A stretch of DNA of 64,000 nucleotides from Eremophila alpestris peregrina (GCA_009792885.1 WMCF01000006.1:1732733-1796732); one strand, 5' to 3'; positions 23,967-37,226 are shown, counted from the first letter of the stretch. The notes: generated from the letters alone by a model not told the origin. A program made the numbers and translations.

Positions 23967-26900
23967 TTAATTTAAATCTTACTTTGTCTTACACACTGAC
24001 AAATTTAACTTGGCAAGGCTTTTATTAAACCTAAATATTTCAGTTTAATGCCCAGATGTCCAGCCATCTAATATAAACTCTTTAAAAGTATTTTTTCTAT
24101 TATGCTAAAAAAACAAGAGGCTTTTTTGTTAGTTTTTTGTTTAGTTTTATCTAAACAAAAAAGATAACAAAACCAATTTGTTTTTAATAATGGTTTTGGG
24201 TTTTTTTCAAAACTATGAGGTTTTTATGGATAATAAAGTTGCTGATATTATTTTTTGTATGGCATATTAAGAATAGTTTTGAGACTTAAATCTCCTTTTA
24301 AAGTTTTAAAAATGACATTTAATTTCTCAAAATTCTATGACAAAAAGATTTTCTGAAAATTAGTGTAGTAAAAAGTATTGTTGATATTTAAGGCAACACA
24401 TTCTACCTTCAATCGAGAACGGCAAAAATTGTTTATTAAAGAACAGATGTGCAAATAAAAATATTTGTTTTCCCCTGTGTTTAGTTACTCAAACATTTTA
24501 CTTTTTTACACAAACAAAGACAAATTTATCACATGGATATGAAAATTTAAAGTATTGGAAAGATTAAGACGAGCTTGGAAGTAAATTATATATTTGAAGA
24601 TTTGGCTTTAAATCAGTGTTTTGGCAAATGGAATTACAAAGTAAAAAGCAGAAAGTGTAGAAAAACAATCATAAGAAACAAGAATACAAGAAATATGTGG
24701 ATATAAAAGAAAGCACTTAAAATGTTAAAAAATACTTAAAGCACTCAAATTACTTGACTTTGTCACATCTTTCATAGAGGTTCAACTGGGCAGTCATGAC
24801 CTTCTGCTAAGTAAATTCTGTCTACCTGTTTAGCCTTTTTGAAAATTAATGAGAGAGAAGGAGTTAAAGAGATCATATAATCTTGTTTTTTCAGGATCAA
24901 TTTTGATTACAAAAGACGGTCGACACAAAGTCCCTGGACATATTTATCATTCTGTGGGTATATCCTATGACAGCTCCAAACCTGTTATCACTAACATTCA
25001 AACAATATTTTTATTTTCCACTCTCATTACAATGTATAGGTGTTTCTATGAAATTCGTCAATATCACTGGTCTTATTTTTCCACTTTAGAATAAAGACAG
25101 CTGTTCAAACACAGATTTTCTCTGAGTCCATGTTTTCCTGCTGGAGGTACTGAGAGCATGACCAGGATATAAAAAAATCTATTTAATAATAAATCAAATG
25201 ACCTGCAGATAGAGAAATTAAACTTGCACAAAACCTCCACAAAAATTCTTAGGATCATTCTTCAGCTAGTACAAACTGGTGTCTGCAAATATAAATTTCT
25301 TCTTTTTAAAATAAAATATTGGCTTAGTTTGGCCACTTGCTGGGAAATGAATCTAATATAATTCAAGTAAAGCTGGCCATTTGAAAACCTCCCCAAAGCA
25401 ATATAAAGTAATTTAAAATGACTTGTGTAAAAATCAACTTAATTAAATTAGTAAAATGTACAGTGCAGTTCTAATAATTAGTGAAATCAAGGACATATAT
25501 AGTCTACATTTAATTGGTGACTATGTGGGCATTTGTCCACATCAAGGTCAGGTTTCTTGATCAGCGTGATGAGCATCAGAATTTTGAATGTTCTTATTCA
25601 AACTCACACTATTAACATTTAAAATTTCAGGATGTTAAGCCTTTCCAGAGTCTGAACTGTGTTTGCTCTTCCTATAATAAAACATAAAGAGACTGTAACT
25701 ACTTAGTGTAATTCTAATTAAGTATTTGTTAGGTTTTAGGCTTTCTTTGATTGCCCCTAAAGAGTGACTATAAAATTGCTGGAGATGTTATAAACAAGTG
25801 TTAAATAAAGTGTTTTAAATAAAACTAATTATGACAAATAACTTCATTAATCAGTCCAAGTTCCGGTAAAAATCACACAAAAATTCTTGTTTAGTAGAGA
25901 AAAATAAAAGAAAAAAGCAATCAAAAAACAGATGACAGCATAGATGAAATATTTTATTGAATGCCAGCTCCAAAACTGCTCTTTCTTTCTAACACATCAG
26001 ATAATTTATTTAGTCATGAATTACTGTCATCATAATCTTGAAGAACATATTGCATTGATTATCTTCACTAACATCCAGTGATGACAAACTGACATTAAAA
26101 CATGTTTAAAAGTATGTGAGAGTGAGATACAGGAACTAATTTTTTAAACAATCTTAACCACCCACTCACATCACCACATCCAAATGTCTTTTCTATTAAG
26201 AATATCAGGGGCTTTCTTTTCATTGTGTCAAAACAAACTCTTGCTTAAAAATGGCCCAGACTTTAAAAAAAGTTAATATTTTTATTTTTTAGAATATATT
26301 TTTCCTTAGGCAGGTTACTAGCTTTCCCACTTCCTTTTCGCAAATTCTAAGATTGTCTCCATTTTATCAAATTTTCAAGCTTTATTTTTGCTCTCAGAAG
26401 GGATTTTATAGAGAAGCAAAAAGCCTTACTGTTTTTCTGACTACTGTGGCCTGATCTTCTCATGTTTAACCAGAAATAAGTCTAATTTGGGCACCTCCCC
26501 TTTGTTATCTATAATAAACTCTTGATAAACTCTTTGGAAATTGATACTGAAATACAAACTCTTACTTTGAAAAGCATTTCACAAGCCATGTGCATCAACA
26601 AGATCAGCTAAAGAGAAACAAATTAAATGAATCATCAATATGAAATTCTAATGTCCTATCTTCTGTTCTTATAAGCACATTATTTTTTTCATAATTGAGA
26701 GCTGTCATAGAGTTTTTAAGACAGATTTTGTAATCCATGCCAGTGCTGTCTTGGATTTTTTCCCTCTGTTAATCCTTTAGCAATAAATTATTACATTAAA
26801 AATCACATTAGGTGATGAAAGCTTGTGAAACTGAAGAGAAACTGAAAACACTGTATTAAGAGAAAATTATGCACCTTTAAATGTTATTTTGGATTATGGT

Positions 26901-29831
26901 TTTATATAGGGGGTTTTGTCACAAAAAATCACAAGGAGACCAGCTGCAAACGTAGCCTCTGGGAGGAAACAAATCCTAACATGATGGATCTCGAGCTATT
27001 TTGTCTGCCACTGTTCAGTCACACTCAGCAAGGGCTGACATAACTGCTGCACACACAGCACCATCTGTGAGTAGATATCTCTGCACAACTTCCCCTGCAC
27101 GACTTCAAACACCCACAACAGCAGCCAGCATGAGCTGCACTCGTACTCTGGGAAACCTTCTCATCCTGCCACATTAACTGCTTTTCACCAGAACTGCAGA
27201 TATTTTTGTCTTTGCTTCACACAACCTTGGTGGGGGTCTGATATTTAACTTAAGAAAACCCTCTATGTGTGGGGCTTTACTTCAAAGGGACATATTATAT
27301 ATATTATAGGGGCAAGAAAAAACAATTTATTTACTGCAAGACAGCATCAATAGTCTGGATTTTAAAAACCATTTTTGGGACCAAACACTGAGCAAACACC
27401 TCTCTAAATGGACCTGACTAACATAATTAGCATTTCACAAGTGCACTTAGGAACGCCTTACAGGGTTATAATTTACCTGGACATCTCTAAGACCTTTACT
27501 CATTGGTCATATTCTTTTCTCTTTGAAGAATCAAAAATAGCTGTATGGATTTTCATTGAGATATACATATATCTCTCTGATAGACTGAGAAGCTGCAGTC
27601 TAACATCAGTTTAAGGGGAAATTAAAATCTACTGAAAAACATGACATGAAAAACATGAAACAAAAAATATTGCTCAGCACCCTTGGAGAGGGAACAATAG
27701 AAAATCTAGGGAAAATTGCATCTTTGTTATAGTAGGAGATACAAAGCACAGATCCAGAGCCTAAACATGCTACTTAATCCTTAATTGATGCATCCATCCA
27801 TAGAAATCAAATTTTGCTCTGAATGCAGATTACCAGATGAGGGTAATTTCCAAATGGTAAAATGTCTGCTGCAACTAAAAATGCCAGCTGTAACCAGGAC
27901 TAGATATTTACTGTAATCATAACTTGGTACAGCAACATATTGAAAAACATCGCTTGGAAAGCTGTCTTAATTGGAGAACTTTATAAACTAAAAAAGCTAA
28001 ATACTTTATTTTTGCAAAAATGACTATGTTAATGCATTTTACACTATTTTTGTTTGTTTTTTAAATACATGATTAAATAGGTAAATACAGGTATTACAAT
28101 ATTATTTAATTGAAGATCTATTCAAAAGGCCTATTAAATAAATAAGATATATGACAAATTGCTGCCTCCAATTTGTAACAGGCCCCTGCAGTTAGTTTGC
28201 ATTTGATCTATGAATGAACAACAGAGAAGGTGGGAAACCAGACCAGTCAACAGCTCAGTCTGAGAAAAATAAGCTGCTATTAGGGTATTCTGGAGGAATT
28301 TAATTGCCTTCATTCTGATTATGAGGAGAGAGAACTGAACAGCCATCTTTATACATTACAGAAATTAGTTGCTCTTCAAAGAAGTAGGAACAGATGGATT
28401 AACTTTTCATGTACCAGCATTTTTCTGCAGAGAGATGCTAGAAGACTCAGACGATTTTTTTCTCCTGACCTGGGTATTAAAAATGTATCAGCACTTCATA
28501 AGAGTGAGTATTTTCCTTTTCATAATCAATATGAATACTTGTACACAGACTGAGGTAAAAGCATGAAAGTGCAATTAGGGGAGTAAAAAGAAGTGTATAA
28601 AGTTCATAGTGCATTGTTATAATTGTAAACAGATTTGTACAGCAGAATTCACATACATGAGTCTTCTGCTGTTTTAAAATTAAGATACTCCAGTATTTTC
28701 AAATTAAAATGTGCTAAAAAGGTTAAAATTATTTTAAACAAACAAGTCCAAATATTAAATCTGTAGGAAAAATGAAAGTACACAGGACTATCCATGTACT
28801 ACTAAAAGAAAAGAGGGTGAATATAGAATATGTTCTAACCAATGTTTTTCCAAAGAAGTGGATTATATTGACAGAGAACAAGATAAGTAGCTATTCAAGA
28901 CTCAGAAAGAAAAACCAAACCACGCAATAGTCAGTTTGCCTAAAGAATATATATTTTAATTTAAAAATATCAATTGATTATTTGAATATGATGATTTGAT
29001 GATCAAATTGATGATTTGAATACATAAAAAATTAAAAAGAAATAGAATATGTGGATTTTAGAATATGTGAATGATAGAGTTTCTAAACCACAATTCTAGA
29101 TTGTCTTGGAGGGCACTATTTTCATTGCTAAGAGATAAAGAGGCAATATGAATGACAGTGCAAATAGAAATTTTCTTGTAGTTGTTTTTGAGTCAAGCAA
29201 TGCACCTCTGAAATTTTTATCAGCCGTAGGAAACACCCAGACTGTGATGCTGGAAGAAGAATTGATGCAATACTCAGAGCACTGCAGTTCTGTCCAGTCT
29301 CAGAAAATGTACTGCCAGTCCTGTTTTTTTACAAGAGAGTATCAGAGATTTATAAAGACATTTGCAAAGCACCTTTCTATATGAATACAGCTGACATGGA
29401 TATATTACTGACAAGTGACAAAACAGCAAAACGCTAGTAAAGGTTTGTAGATCTAATTGAAAAGCTCCAACTAAAAAACCCCAAAACCTCTGCAAGCTGA
29501 AAGGTTTTTATGAGATCTTCTACAGTACAAACAGCAAAAACCCACTGAAGATAACATCGAGGTATAAAAAAATAGCCTGCTACATTTAAGTGTCAAGAGA
29601 AGGAATTATTTCTATTTTCACTTATTATTATTTTTATTTACATTTACTTTGAGGTCAATGTGTTTTCATATTACTTTTCCTTAAAGAAAATTAATTTACA
29701 ATTACTAACAGTTTGAAATAAAATCAAAACTTCTGACAGTTCAAACACTTCAGAATGTCACTGTTGAAAGTGATTGTAATAAGCATATTGTATCTACTTA
29801 AGTTTTGGGCTTAACATATATTCTGCCAACT
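23967..29831. other. Unique AT-rich DNA, no gene seen
   Basis: It holds the inverted repeat at 24,124-24,172. A more GC-rich unique block lies at 26,930-27,240 without recognisable features. Otherwise nothing recognised. Confidence 0.5.
24124..24172. repeat. Near-perfect inverted repeat (hairpin)
   Basis: The left arm at 24,124-24,144 and right arm at 24,151-24,172 pair over 20 bases, with one 1x2 internal mismatch. The 6-base loop is TTTTAT. The inner 12 base pairs (TTTTTTGTTTAG / CTAAACAAAAAA) are perfect. It may be a chance product of the local T/A-rich composition or the trace of a small palindromic element. Confidence 0.8.
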
Positions 29832-30292
29832 AATCATAAATGAGGATGGCTTGGGTTGGGAAAGGACTGTTAAGGTCATCTCATTCCAACCCTCCTGCCG
29901 TGGACATGGACACCTTCCACTATGCCAGGTTGTCAGAGCCCCATCCAACCTGGCCTTGAACACTTCCAGGGTTGGGGCATCCTGTCTGGGCCACCTGTCC
30001 CAGTGCTTCATCACTCTCACAGGAATAAATTTCTTCCTAACATCTAGTATAAAGCTAGAGCTTTTCAATTTAAAGCCCTTACCTCATGCTCTATCACTTG
30101 TAAAAGTCCCTCTCCAGTTTTAGCCCTCTTTAGGTGTTGGAAGGTGTTTTAAGGTCTCCCCAGGAGCCTTCTCAACAAGTCCAGCTCTTTAGCCTGTCTT
30201 CCTAGAAGAGGCGCTGCAGCCTCATTATCTGTAATCCAGAACATCTTTGTAATCCTCATGTGGACTGACTCCAATGGGTCCATGTGCTTTTC
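29832..30292 (-). mobile_element. CR1 LINE 3' end, minus strand
   Basis: Reverse complement of the CR1 3' region. The tail side is on the left (GGCTTGGGTTGGGAAAGGAC), followed by CCCATCCAACCTGGCCTTGA and AATAAATTTCTTCCTAACAT. On the right comes the end of ORF2 with CTCCAATGGGTCCATGTG. It is 5' truncated (right end about 30,292), with a small deletion near 30,170, and the tail repeats are eroded. No coding capacity remains. Confidence 0.93.
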
Positions 30293-31524
30293 AGTATTAT
30301 TCGAAAAGTGGAAATCCCCAGAGAGAGTGTTAAATAGCTATTTTGTCGTTACTGAGAGTTAAATGTTATGGAAAAAGAAATCCTTCTTTCATATTACTAA
30401 TATAAATATTCCTTGCCAACAATTGTCAGGAGCAAACGTTAAGACTGTGAGGTGCCAAAAGAGAGTTTGACAGTGGAGAACTTAGATTTGGAATGACTGT
30501 CAGCTAAAAAGATCTGTTAAACAGAAAAGTAAAATTAGTCTTTTAAATATATTTGCAAACAAATAATAATTAAAAGAAAAAAATATTTGGGGTAAAATTA
30601 AGTATTTTGCTACTCCATTCTAAACCAACTTGGATTATTATTTTTAATGGTTACTAAATTATTTTAACTTTTTAATAGAAAGTAATTTCACAAAGACAAT
30701 TTATGTTCCTTCACACTGTTCTTATGTGGCAAAAAAAGTCATATTGTTCCCTGAGAAAGGAGTGAATTTAAGATTTCAGGTAGACTGATATCAAAGACAT
30801 TTCAAGCAGCAACACGAATTGCCCGAATCATAGGTTTTATGTCATTCCAGATTATTTCAGCTATAGGCAATTATGGTGCTTCACAGACAAGGGAACATCA
30901 AGTCTAAGTACTGAAGGACTTGGAACCACAGAAAGCTGTAGAGTGCAACTGACAGGCATTTTTTGTTCCAACAATGGGCAGGATGCCTGGTGTTCAGCAA
31001 AAGACGGACCAATGGCTGTGTAAGTCTTGTATTATATCCCTGGGGTGTAGAAATTTTTCAGACATGGTGTATCAAGGTGCATAACATGCACTAAGTGGAT
31101 TGCAGACCATGATTAGGACTTGTCTGTGTGCTTGGCAAAGGAATAATGTGATCATCTAATTTGTAATGCATGGTAAGATATTCCACTTTCTAAGGAACAT
31201 AGGATGTGTATCTATTAAAGGATACAAAGAGTTTAAACACAAATCATAATTTGTGCCCAGGAACTCCAACTGCTGCAAGATGAGATCCCACTGCGTGTTA
31301 CCTACCACCCGAGTATAAAATTTAATTTGCTGCTGTGTTGTATCACTTTGAATAACAGGAACTGTGAAGCCAACCACTGAATCCAGGTGAAGTCAGCCTT
31401 TCAAAGAATTGGAATTGGAAAGGCTTCAGGTCAATTAGAGACAACCAGGTGTTGAGAAGTTGTTTTTCTAAATGCCAGTGCTGGGCATTCAAGGTTTTGG
31501 TCCCAGCTGTGGTTTTAACTGCAT
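30293..31524. other. Unique AT-rich DNA, no gene seen
   Basis: Nothing recognised. Short frames only. Confidence 0.5.
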
Positions 31525-31645
31525 GCTTGTCCTTCCATGGAATTGTCCCCGGAATTGTCAGGGATTGGAACAAGTTGATCTTGTCAGGGATTGGAACTAG
31601 TTGATCTTTAAGATAACTTCCAACTCAAGCCATTCTATGATTATT
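31525..31645 (+). mobile_element. CR1 3' tail, plus strand, with internal duplication
   Basis: GGATTGGAACTAGTTGATCT, then TTAAGATAACTTCCAACTCA and AGCCATTCTATGATTA, is a CR1 3' end in sense orientation, about 65-120 bases long. The left boundary is unclear (CTTGTCCTTCCATGG may belong). A 26-bp segment is duplicated in tandem at 31,555-31,580 and 31,581-31,606. Confidence 0.8.
31555..31606. repeat. 26-bp tandem duplication inside the CR1 tail
   Basis: Two copies of a unit starting TTGTCAGGGATTGGAAC. They differ at one base (AACAAG against AACTAG), so the duplication followed the CR1 insertion. Confidence 0.85.
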
Positions 31646-32690
31646 TGAAGTCACAAGTACTCTAAATAACTAACTGTATGCCTCTATAATATAATAATAA
31701 TACGTCTTTATAATAAAACTCATCAACTACTGTCTCTGGAATTTGTAAGACCTTAACTATCACCTTATATTGATATATATATATATGTATATATGTATGT
31801 GCATTTAAAACATGTTTTTCAGGAAACTGTGTGACATTGACTGATATTTTACCTGTGTTCTGCTCCACGCAGACCTTGTAAGTCTTCTGAAACATTTTGT
31901 ATGCATTAGGAAAAGGCTGAAATAAAATATAATTAAAGTCTTCTCCCTTTCATTTTCTCTTTTCTTGCCAAGAATGATGTATCAGGTTTTCAAGTGGAAA
32001 CTGCAGTCTGATACATACATATTTATATTTTTCAGAAGACATCTACAGAGTGATTGTGAATACCAGTAAAAACGGCTCTGCAAAGGAAATAAAAAGTACT
32101 ACTGCTTTGCAACACTTTTATTTTTCCCTATTGCTGTGGGCAGGCATTCAGATTAATCTATAATATGTTTTGACTCTGAGAGGAATAAAGGTGGAAAATG
32201 TAAGCTTTCACTGAAAGTATAGCAATGCTCCTAGAGTACTGAATTTATTTGATGGGGCACTTTGACACCTAATTCTTATGACTAACCAGACAGGTTGCAA
32301 ATAAATGACATTTTTTTCTTTATTTTTTCTTATAGATGGTTTCATCTTTCGAGTATAATCTCATGTGTTCTCAGTTTAATATGTGACTAGTAATGCTGCC
32401 TAAAAATATCCCTAGCTGATTCTTCGTTAATTCTCAATCTATTTTCTAAAGCTCCAAGTGGATGAAATTGAAAATGAGGTAGGTCTTGTCTTTCCATGTA
32501 TTATCATCAGGTTCTCTATGCTGTTATATTACTTGGAAAAGGGAAAATATGTATTCATTGTAAAGAGAGTAAGGTATGTGCTCATTTCTAAAACTACATG
32601 TTCTACTTTAAGGGCATAAACACCATGAACAAATATGTTCATACATATACATTCATACATATGTTTTTTTTTTTTTTTTTTGCATTTCAG
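31646..32690. other. Unique AT-rich DNA with AT microsatellite
   Basis: Contains the AT/GT microsatellite at 31,770-31,800. No gene recognised. A run of 17 T precedes the candidate exon at 32,691. Confidence 0.5.
31770..31802. repeat. (AT)n/(GTAT)n microsatellite
   Basis: TGATATATATATATATGTAT followed by further ATATGTATGTGC. Simple repeat. Confidence 0.85.
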
Positions 32691-32805
32691 GTTTCAAAAA
32701 GAGAAGATTCCACATTATTAAGAATCCAGGAAAAGCAGGTGTTCCTGATATTTCCTACACACGTAGAAAGTTCAGGCAATGGTATGATGAAAAATGAAAA
32801 AGCTG
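32691..32805 (+). other. Candidate internal exon (unassigned)
   Basis: A 17-T tract followed by GCATTTCAG forms a strong acceptor at 32,690/32,691. 115 bases later a strong donor (AGCTG followed by GTAAGT) lies at 32,805/32,806. One frame is open through the exon (VSKREDSTLLRIQEKQVFLI and onward, phase 0 in, phase 1 out). A second frame is open for about 34 codons (FKKRRFHIIKNPGKAGVPDI, then SYTRRKFRQWYDEK) to a TGA at about 32,793. This second frame reads even more like protein and would suit a terminal coding exon. I recognise neither peptide. It could be a coding exon, a lncRNA exon or a chance pair of splice-like sites. Confidence 0.3.
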
Positions 32806-35800
32806 GTAAGTCAAAAGTCAGAATATAAATGACCTAAATATTATACAGTCTGATTTGCAGATCTTTTGTCTAATGCAACTGTAAAGGCCTAAAACAATTG
32901 TGTTTTCATATTAAAAACTAATCTTGCTATAAAGAAAGATTTCTATGCTGGTTTTAAAAGGATGTAGGAAAACATTTTGAGGAATTAATGATGAAACTGT
33001 TTATTTTCAAAAAAATATAGAAATTACTACTTATGTCTTGATATTTCGAACTTTTAATTGCTTCTCCTATGGATCACCTCCCCATAATTTTGCTTTTGCA
33101 CTATGACCTAATGATACAGACTAGCAAACTGAAACCTTGATAGCTTCATAATATTACAGACAGGGTAGGTTCATAACTAGGTTTGATCTTGAATAAATGC
33201 CCCTAGGTCAAAGCAGCCATCCAGTCTGAACTCCATGGTGGTGCTGGTACAAAACTCCTTTTGGTCTTGCTACTATTTAATGGTTTGTTTGAATGTCTAG
33301 CTGTAAACATACCTTTAAGTTTCTCCAATAATTTCTAACTCTTCAAACAGTAACCTTCTTTGAAGGTTAGACTAGTCTTTTTTTTGCTGTAAAGTTTCCT
33401 TTTTTCTACCTTTCCATTTTTCTGCAAGTACCAGAGAAGCATGAAGACCTTTGTGTTGTGTTAAAAATACTCCCCTTCTGTCTAGACTGTAAAAGTTTCA
33501 GAGGTACAATTGATCCAGTTCTTAAATGAGACCCAGTATTGTACTAACTTTCCTGAAACTGTATGAAATTGTATTCTTCACCTGTAATTTGCTGTCCAAA
33601 GTGAGACCTCCCAATGTAATCGCTTAGACCAGACAGAAGTCAAAAAATGGATGTGAGAGATTTCTTCCTGGAGTTTTCACATCTCTCTCCAATTTAGGGT
33701 CATCAATTCTCAATTGCCTTTCTGCAGTAGCTCTGGGAAGGCTGGAGGTGACTGAGGGCAAAAGAATGGAGGTGAACGTTAATGCGAGGTTGTGCAGAAA
33801 CACCCTCCTCTTGTAGGGGAACACCAGTGTCAGTGACACTGAAAGCAGTTGCAGCAAAATGGTGTGGCAATAGCTAATTCAAGGAAAGCCCAGTGACTAG
33901 AAAGTAGCATTCACTCATGCTTCTTTTCTTCAGGCTCTTACACAGAAAAATCCAATGTATAACCCAGGGAGTGATCCAGTTTCATGCATCGCTTTTCCCT
34001 GAATCTGTGCATTGGAACAGCGTGAAATTTCTGTATCTTAGTCTTGCAATAAAGATCCAGTCTTTATTATGCACCCATCAGACTGCAGTGGGAAGTAAAT
34101 TACTTTGAGTTCTCCATCACTTTTTGGGGGGTTAATAAATATTAGTATTGTAGGTCTGCTTTATAAATAAACTGTACTTAGCAAAGGGTTTGGAGGGGCC
34201 GTGGCCATGAACAATGCTTTCACTCTCCTCACTGAGACATGGAAAGTAATTTGGAAAGTTCTGTGAGTGACTTACATGGCTTGTTGCCTACAGCATGTGC
34301 AAAAGCATTGATAAGAACTATGCCTAAATTAACTGGCACTGCTATATTCAAGAGGTTTTTCAGAGTTACACATGATTAGCGAGTGGCCTTACAAAGTGGG
34401 AGCACAAATGCCTTTTTTCTACATGGGAGAGCATGGAAAACAGTATTCCTTCTCACTTCTCACTTCCAGAAAATAACTTCATGCTTGTGATAGGTTCAAT
34501 ATGTAAAACCCTTCTTGAAGTTTATGATTTTGGGAGCAAGAGGGATACTAGGATAAAAATTAGTGAAAGAGATACAGAAACTCATTCTCAATTCCATCCT
34601 GTTTCTAGAGTTGGGAATCTCTTTTTAAGCATGTACACAATATTTATTGCTATCCACTCCCCAAATCTTGTCACTTTATCTTGCACATAGAAAAAAGGAA
34701 TCTTATATAATTAAACTACACTGCCAATTTTAACGCTATCCTTTCTTGTGTCTTAAGATGAATTGAGAGCATAATCACTTATGATGCTTGCTATTTCTTC
34801 CTAAGCCAATATTGAACAATCTATCAAACATGAAGTGAAACGTGCTGTCACAGGAAATCACTAAACCCAACATTGTACATTCAAAACAAAGAATGTAGTT
34901 TTTAGAGACACACATAGAGACACATACCCATTAAACTGAGCTAGTTGATGCCTTTAAGCCAGAGACCATAAATCCCCCAAGCTTTACACCTTTTAGTATG
35001 ATGTTTATATAGTTAATAATGCAGTTTTACTGAGCCATTTTCTGTTGCTCTTTGATTGACTTTTCCATTTTTGTCCATGTTAGGTGGGAATTTTTGCAAT
35101 GACCTTAAGGAGTCCTGTACATGTCCGCCATCAGCACTTCATAGGGATGAGTGGCTAATATTTGAGATTGCTCTGTCAGTCATGTACTTGGGTGGCTGCC
35201 TATTAGAAGCAAAACTGGGTAGAAGAATGAGTTTATCCTTCTAAAAAGCCACGATGTAATCATAACAGTAAAATTGCCTGAGGAGTCATTTTAAATATTA
35301 GACTTACACATAAGAAAATTATGAAAGGCTAAATTCACAACACTTTTGTCCTGAGTACCTACATTTTCTACAACTTGCAGTTCCCCAAATTCTTGAATTT
35401 AGCATGGAGGATCCTTTTTTTCAAGATCATTTTAGTCATCATCCAGCAAAAGCAGCAGTATTTTTCAGCAATACAACTCACTCCAACTTCTGTACATCCA
35501 AAAACTTGTTTCAAGTACTAAACTACTAGTCTCTTCTCAACCTAGTATTTCCTTAAGTGACTTTACAGTATTAGAACCTAGGACTCAGGGTTTATATTGA
35601 AGCAATTTTTTCTTTCAATTAAACAAAAGGGTAAACAGTTCAAAATATATTCCATCACGATTAGATGATTTATACAAATCAATATGATTAGAAAGGACAA
35701 ATACTTTTTGGTTGCACTTTACAATCTGGACAACAGAAATGGGATAAAATTACTTCACTTGCTTAGTTAACCTAAAAGTTTACTGCCTCTTTTTCTAAGT

Positions 35801-37226
35801 CAGTTTTAGGTACTGACCTATTGAAATTAACAGCCTTGGAAAACGGGTTAATGCTATATATATATGTCAAGTCCTTGCAATATTAAAGCTAAAGAGTAAA
35901 TCACTAGAACATTTTCAAGAAAAAAAAGAGTAAATCACTAGAACATTTTCAAGAAAAAAAAATAATTAACCAAACCCCAGAAACATTAATACTACACTGC
36001 TCCTTCTTTCATCTCCAAAGATAAAAGAACTGCTACTCTTACACATCTGTCTCCTGCAGACTTCAGTTTTATTTTTACAAGCTGAAATGAAAGTTGACAA
36101 TGCTAAATTTACAAGTACACTAATGTATGCATATTGCTACTCTTCTAAGTGTGACTTTGGTCCTTAAATATCTTTAGGTTTTCTGAGAAGTTGACAGTGT
36201 TTTGAAAATTTTCCTACTAATCAAAACTTATTTTTGAAAGGAGCCTAATGTGTTTTCTCAAGATGAACGAACACAATTCAACTGGGAAATGAAAAAACGT
36301 TCTCATTTTGTGTTTGATTTTTTTTTTTCCCAAAGCATCTTCCTGAAAATCGAACTGATTTCCTTTCATAAGATAGAGGCTGATAGGCAACCTCACCAAA
36401 ACATTTGATTACTAATACAGAACAATCACTCACAGCAATTTTTATAATAAGCACCTGAAAGAAAACCAATATTAACGTTTTCATTTACCTGAAAAAAGAA
36501 TTACATTGTATTTATTTCATAAATGAAAGAAATAAAGTATAATGCAAAATTCATGTTATATGCAATGTTTTAGGATTTGGATTCTTGCTCTGTGGGAAAG
36601 GAAAATTACTGTTATGACTACAAAGGTGGCATCAATCTTGACAGTTTTGGAGTCAAGTACCTGCCAAAAAGATCTGCCCATCTACCTGACAGCTGGTTAT
36701 TTAAATACTTAAAATTAATTTCCTCTCCTTACTCTTGAGAACAGTGCTTCAGAGAGTAAATCTTTTCTTAAATATAAATGACAACTCTGGAAAACAAGGT
36801 ATACATTCTCTGTAAAGGAGGTTCAGGATTTCTTTGAGCCACAAACTTAGGTCAGTGCTATAAAATAACATGAGGAAATGTGTATGTTCATTTATAACCA
36901 CAATAGCAGAACCTTTTCAATTACATACCTGAAAACTTATGTTAAAACAAAGGAACACTAAAATGTTAACTAAGTATTTTGGTTCTATTACTAGAAGATT
37001 TTCAGTGTTGGAGAACATACTAAGATAAAATTTGGTTCGTGAAACATAGAAATTTTACACTCTGCATATGAATAAAACCTTCAGATTATCTAGTAGACAG
37101 TCTCCCAACAAGAATAAAACAAGGCATTGCTATAGATTACAAAAGGAACAACATTTAAGGTAATTTCTGTCTGTTAGACCATGAATACCTCAAAAAGATA
37201 TATACTACAGTATTAAATATGAGAAC
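32806..37226. other. Unique AT-rich DNA, no gene seen
   Basis: Contains a 34-bp tandem duplication at 35,894-35,961. A weak acceptor-like site at 35,082 is followed by short open frames in two phases without a clear donor. An AATAAA at about 34,049 lies in a context that could pass for a 3' end but has no supporting gene. Confidence 0.5.
35894..35961. repeat. 34-bp tandem duplication (2 identical copies)
   Basis: Copy 1 at 35,894-35,927 and copy 2 at 35,928-35,961. Each starts GAGTAAATCACTAGAACATT and ends in a run of 8 A. I see no difference between copies, so the duplication is young. Confidence 0.92.

Noticed and set aside
34043..34070. AATAAA with T-rich downstream stretch, possible gene 3' end
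   Set aside because: No upstream exon or LTR features. AATAAA is common in AT-rich DNA.
35083..35222. Acceptor-like TTTTTGTCCATGTTAG followed by open frames
   Set aside because: No convincing donor, two phases equally open, peptide unrecognised.
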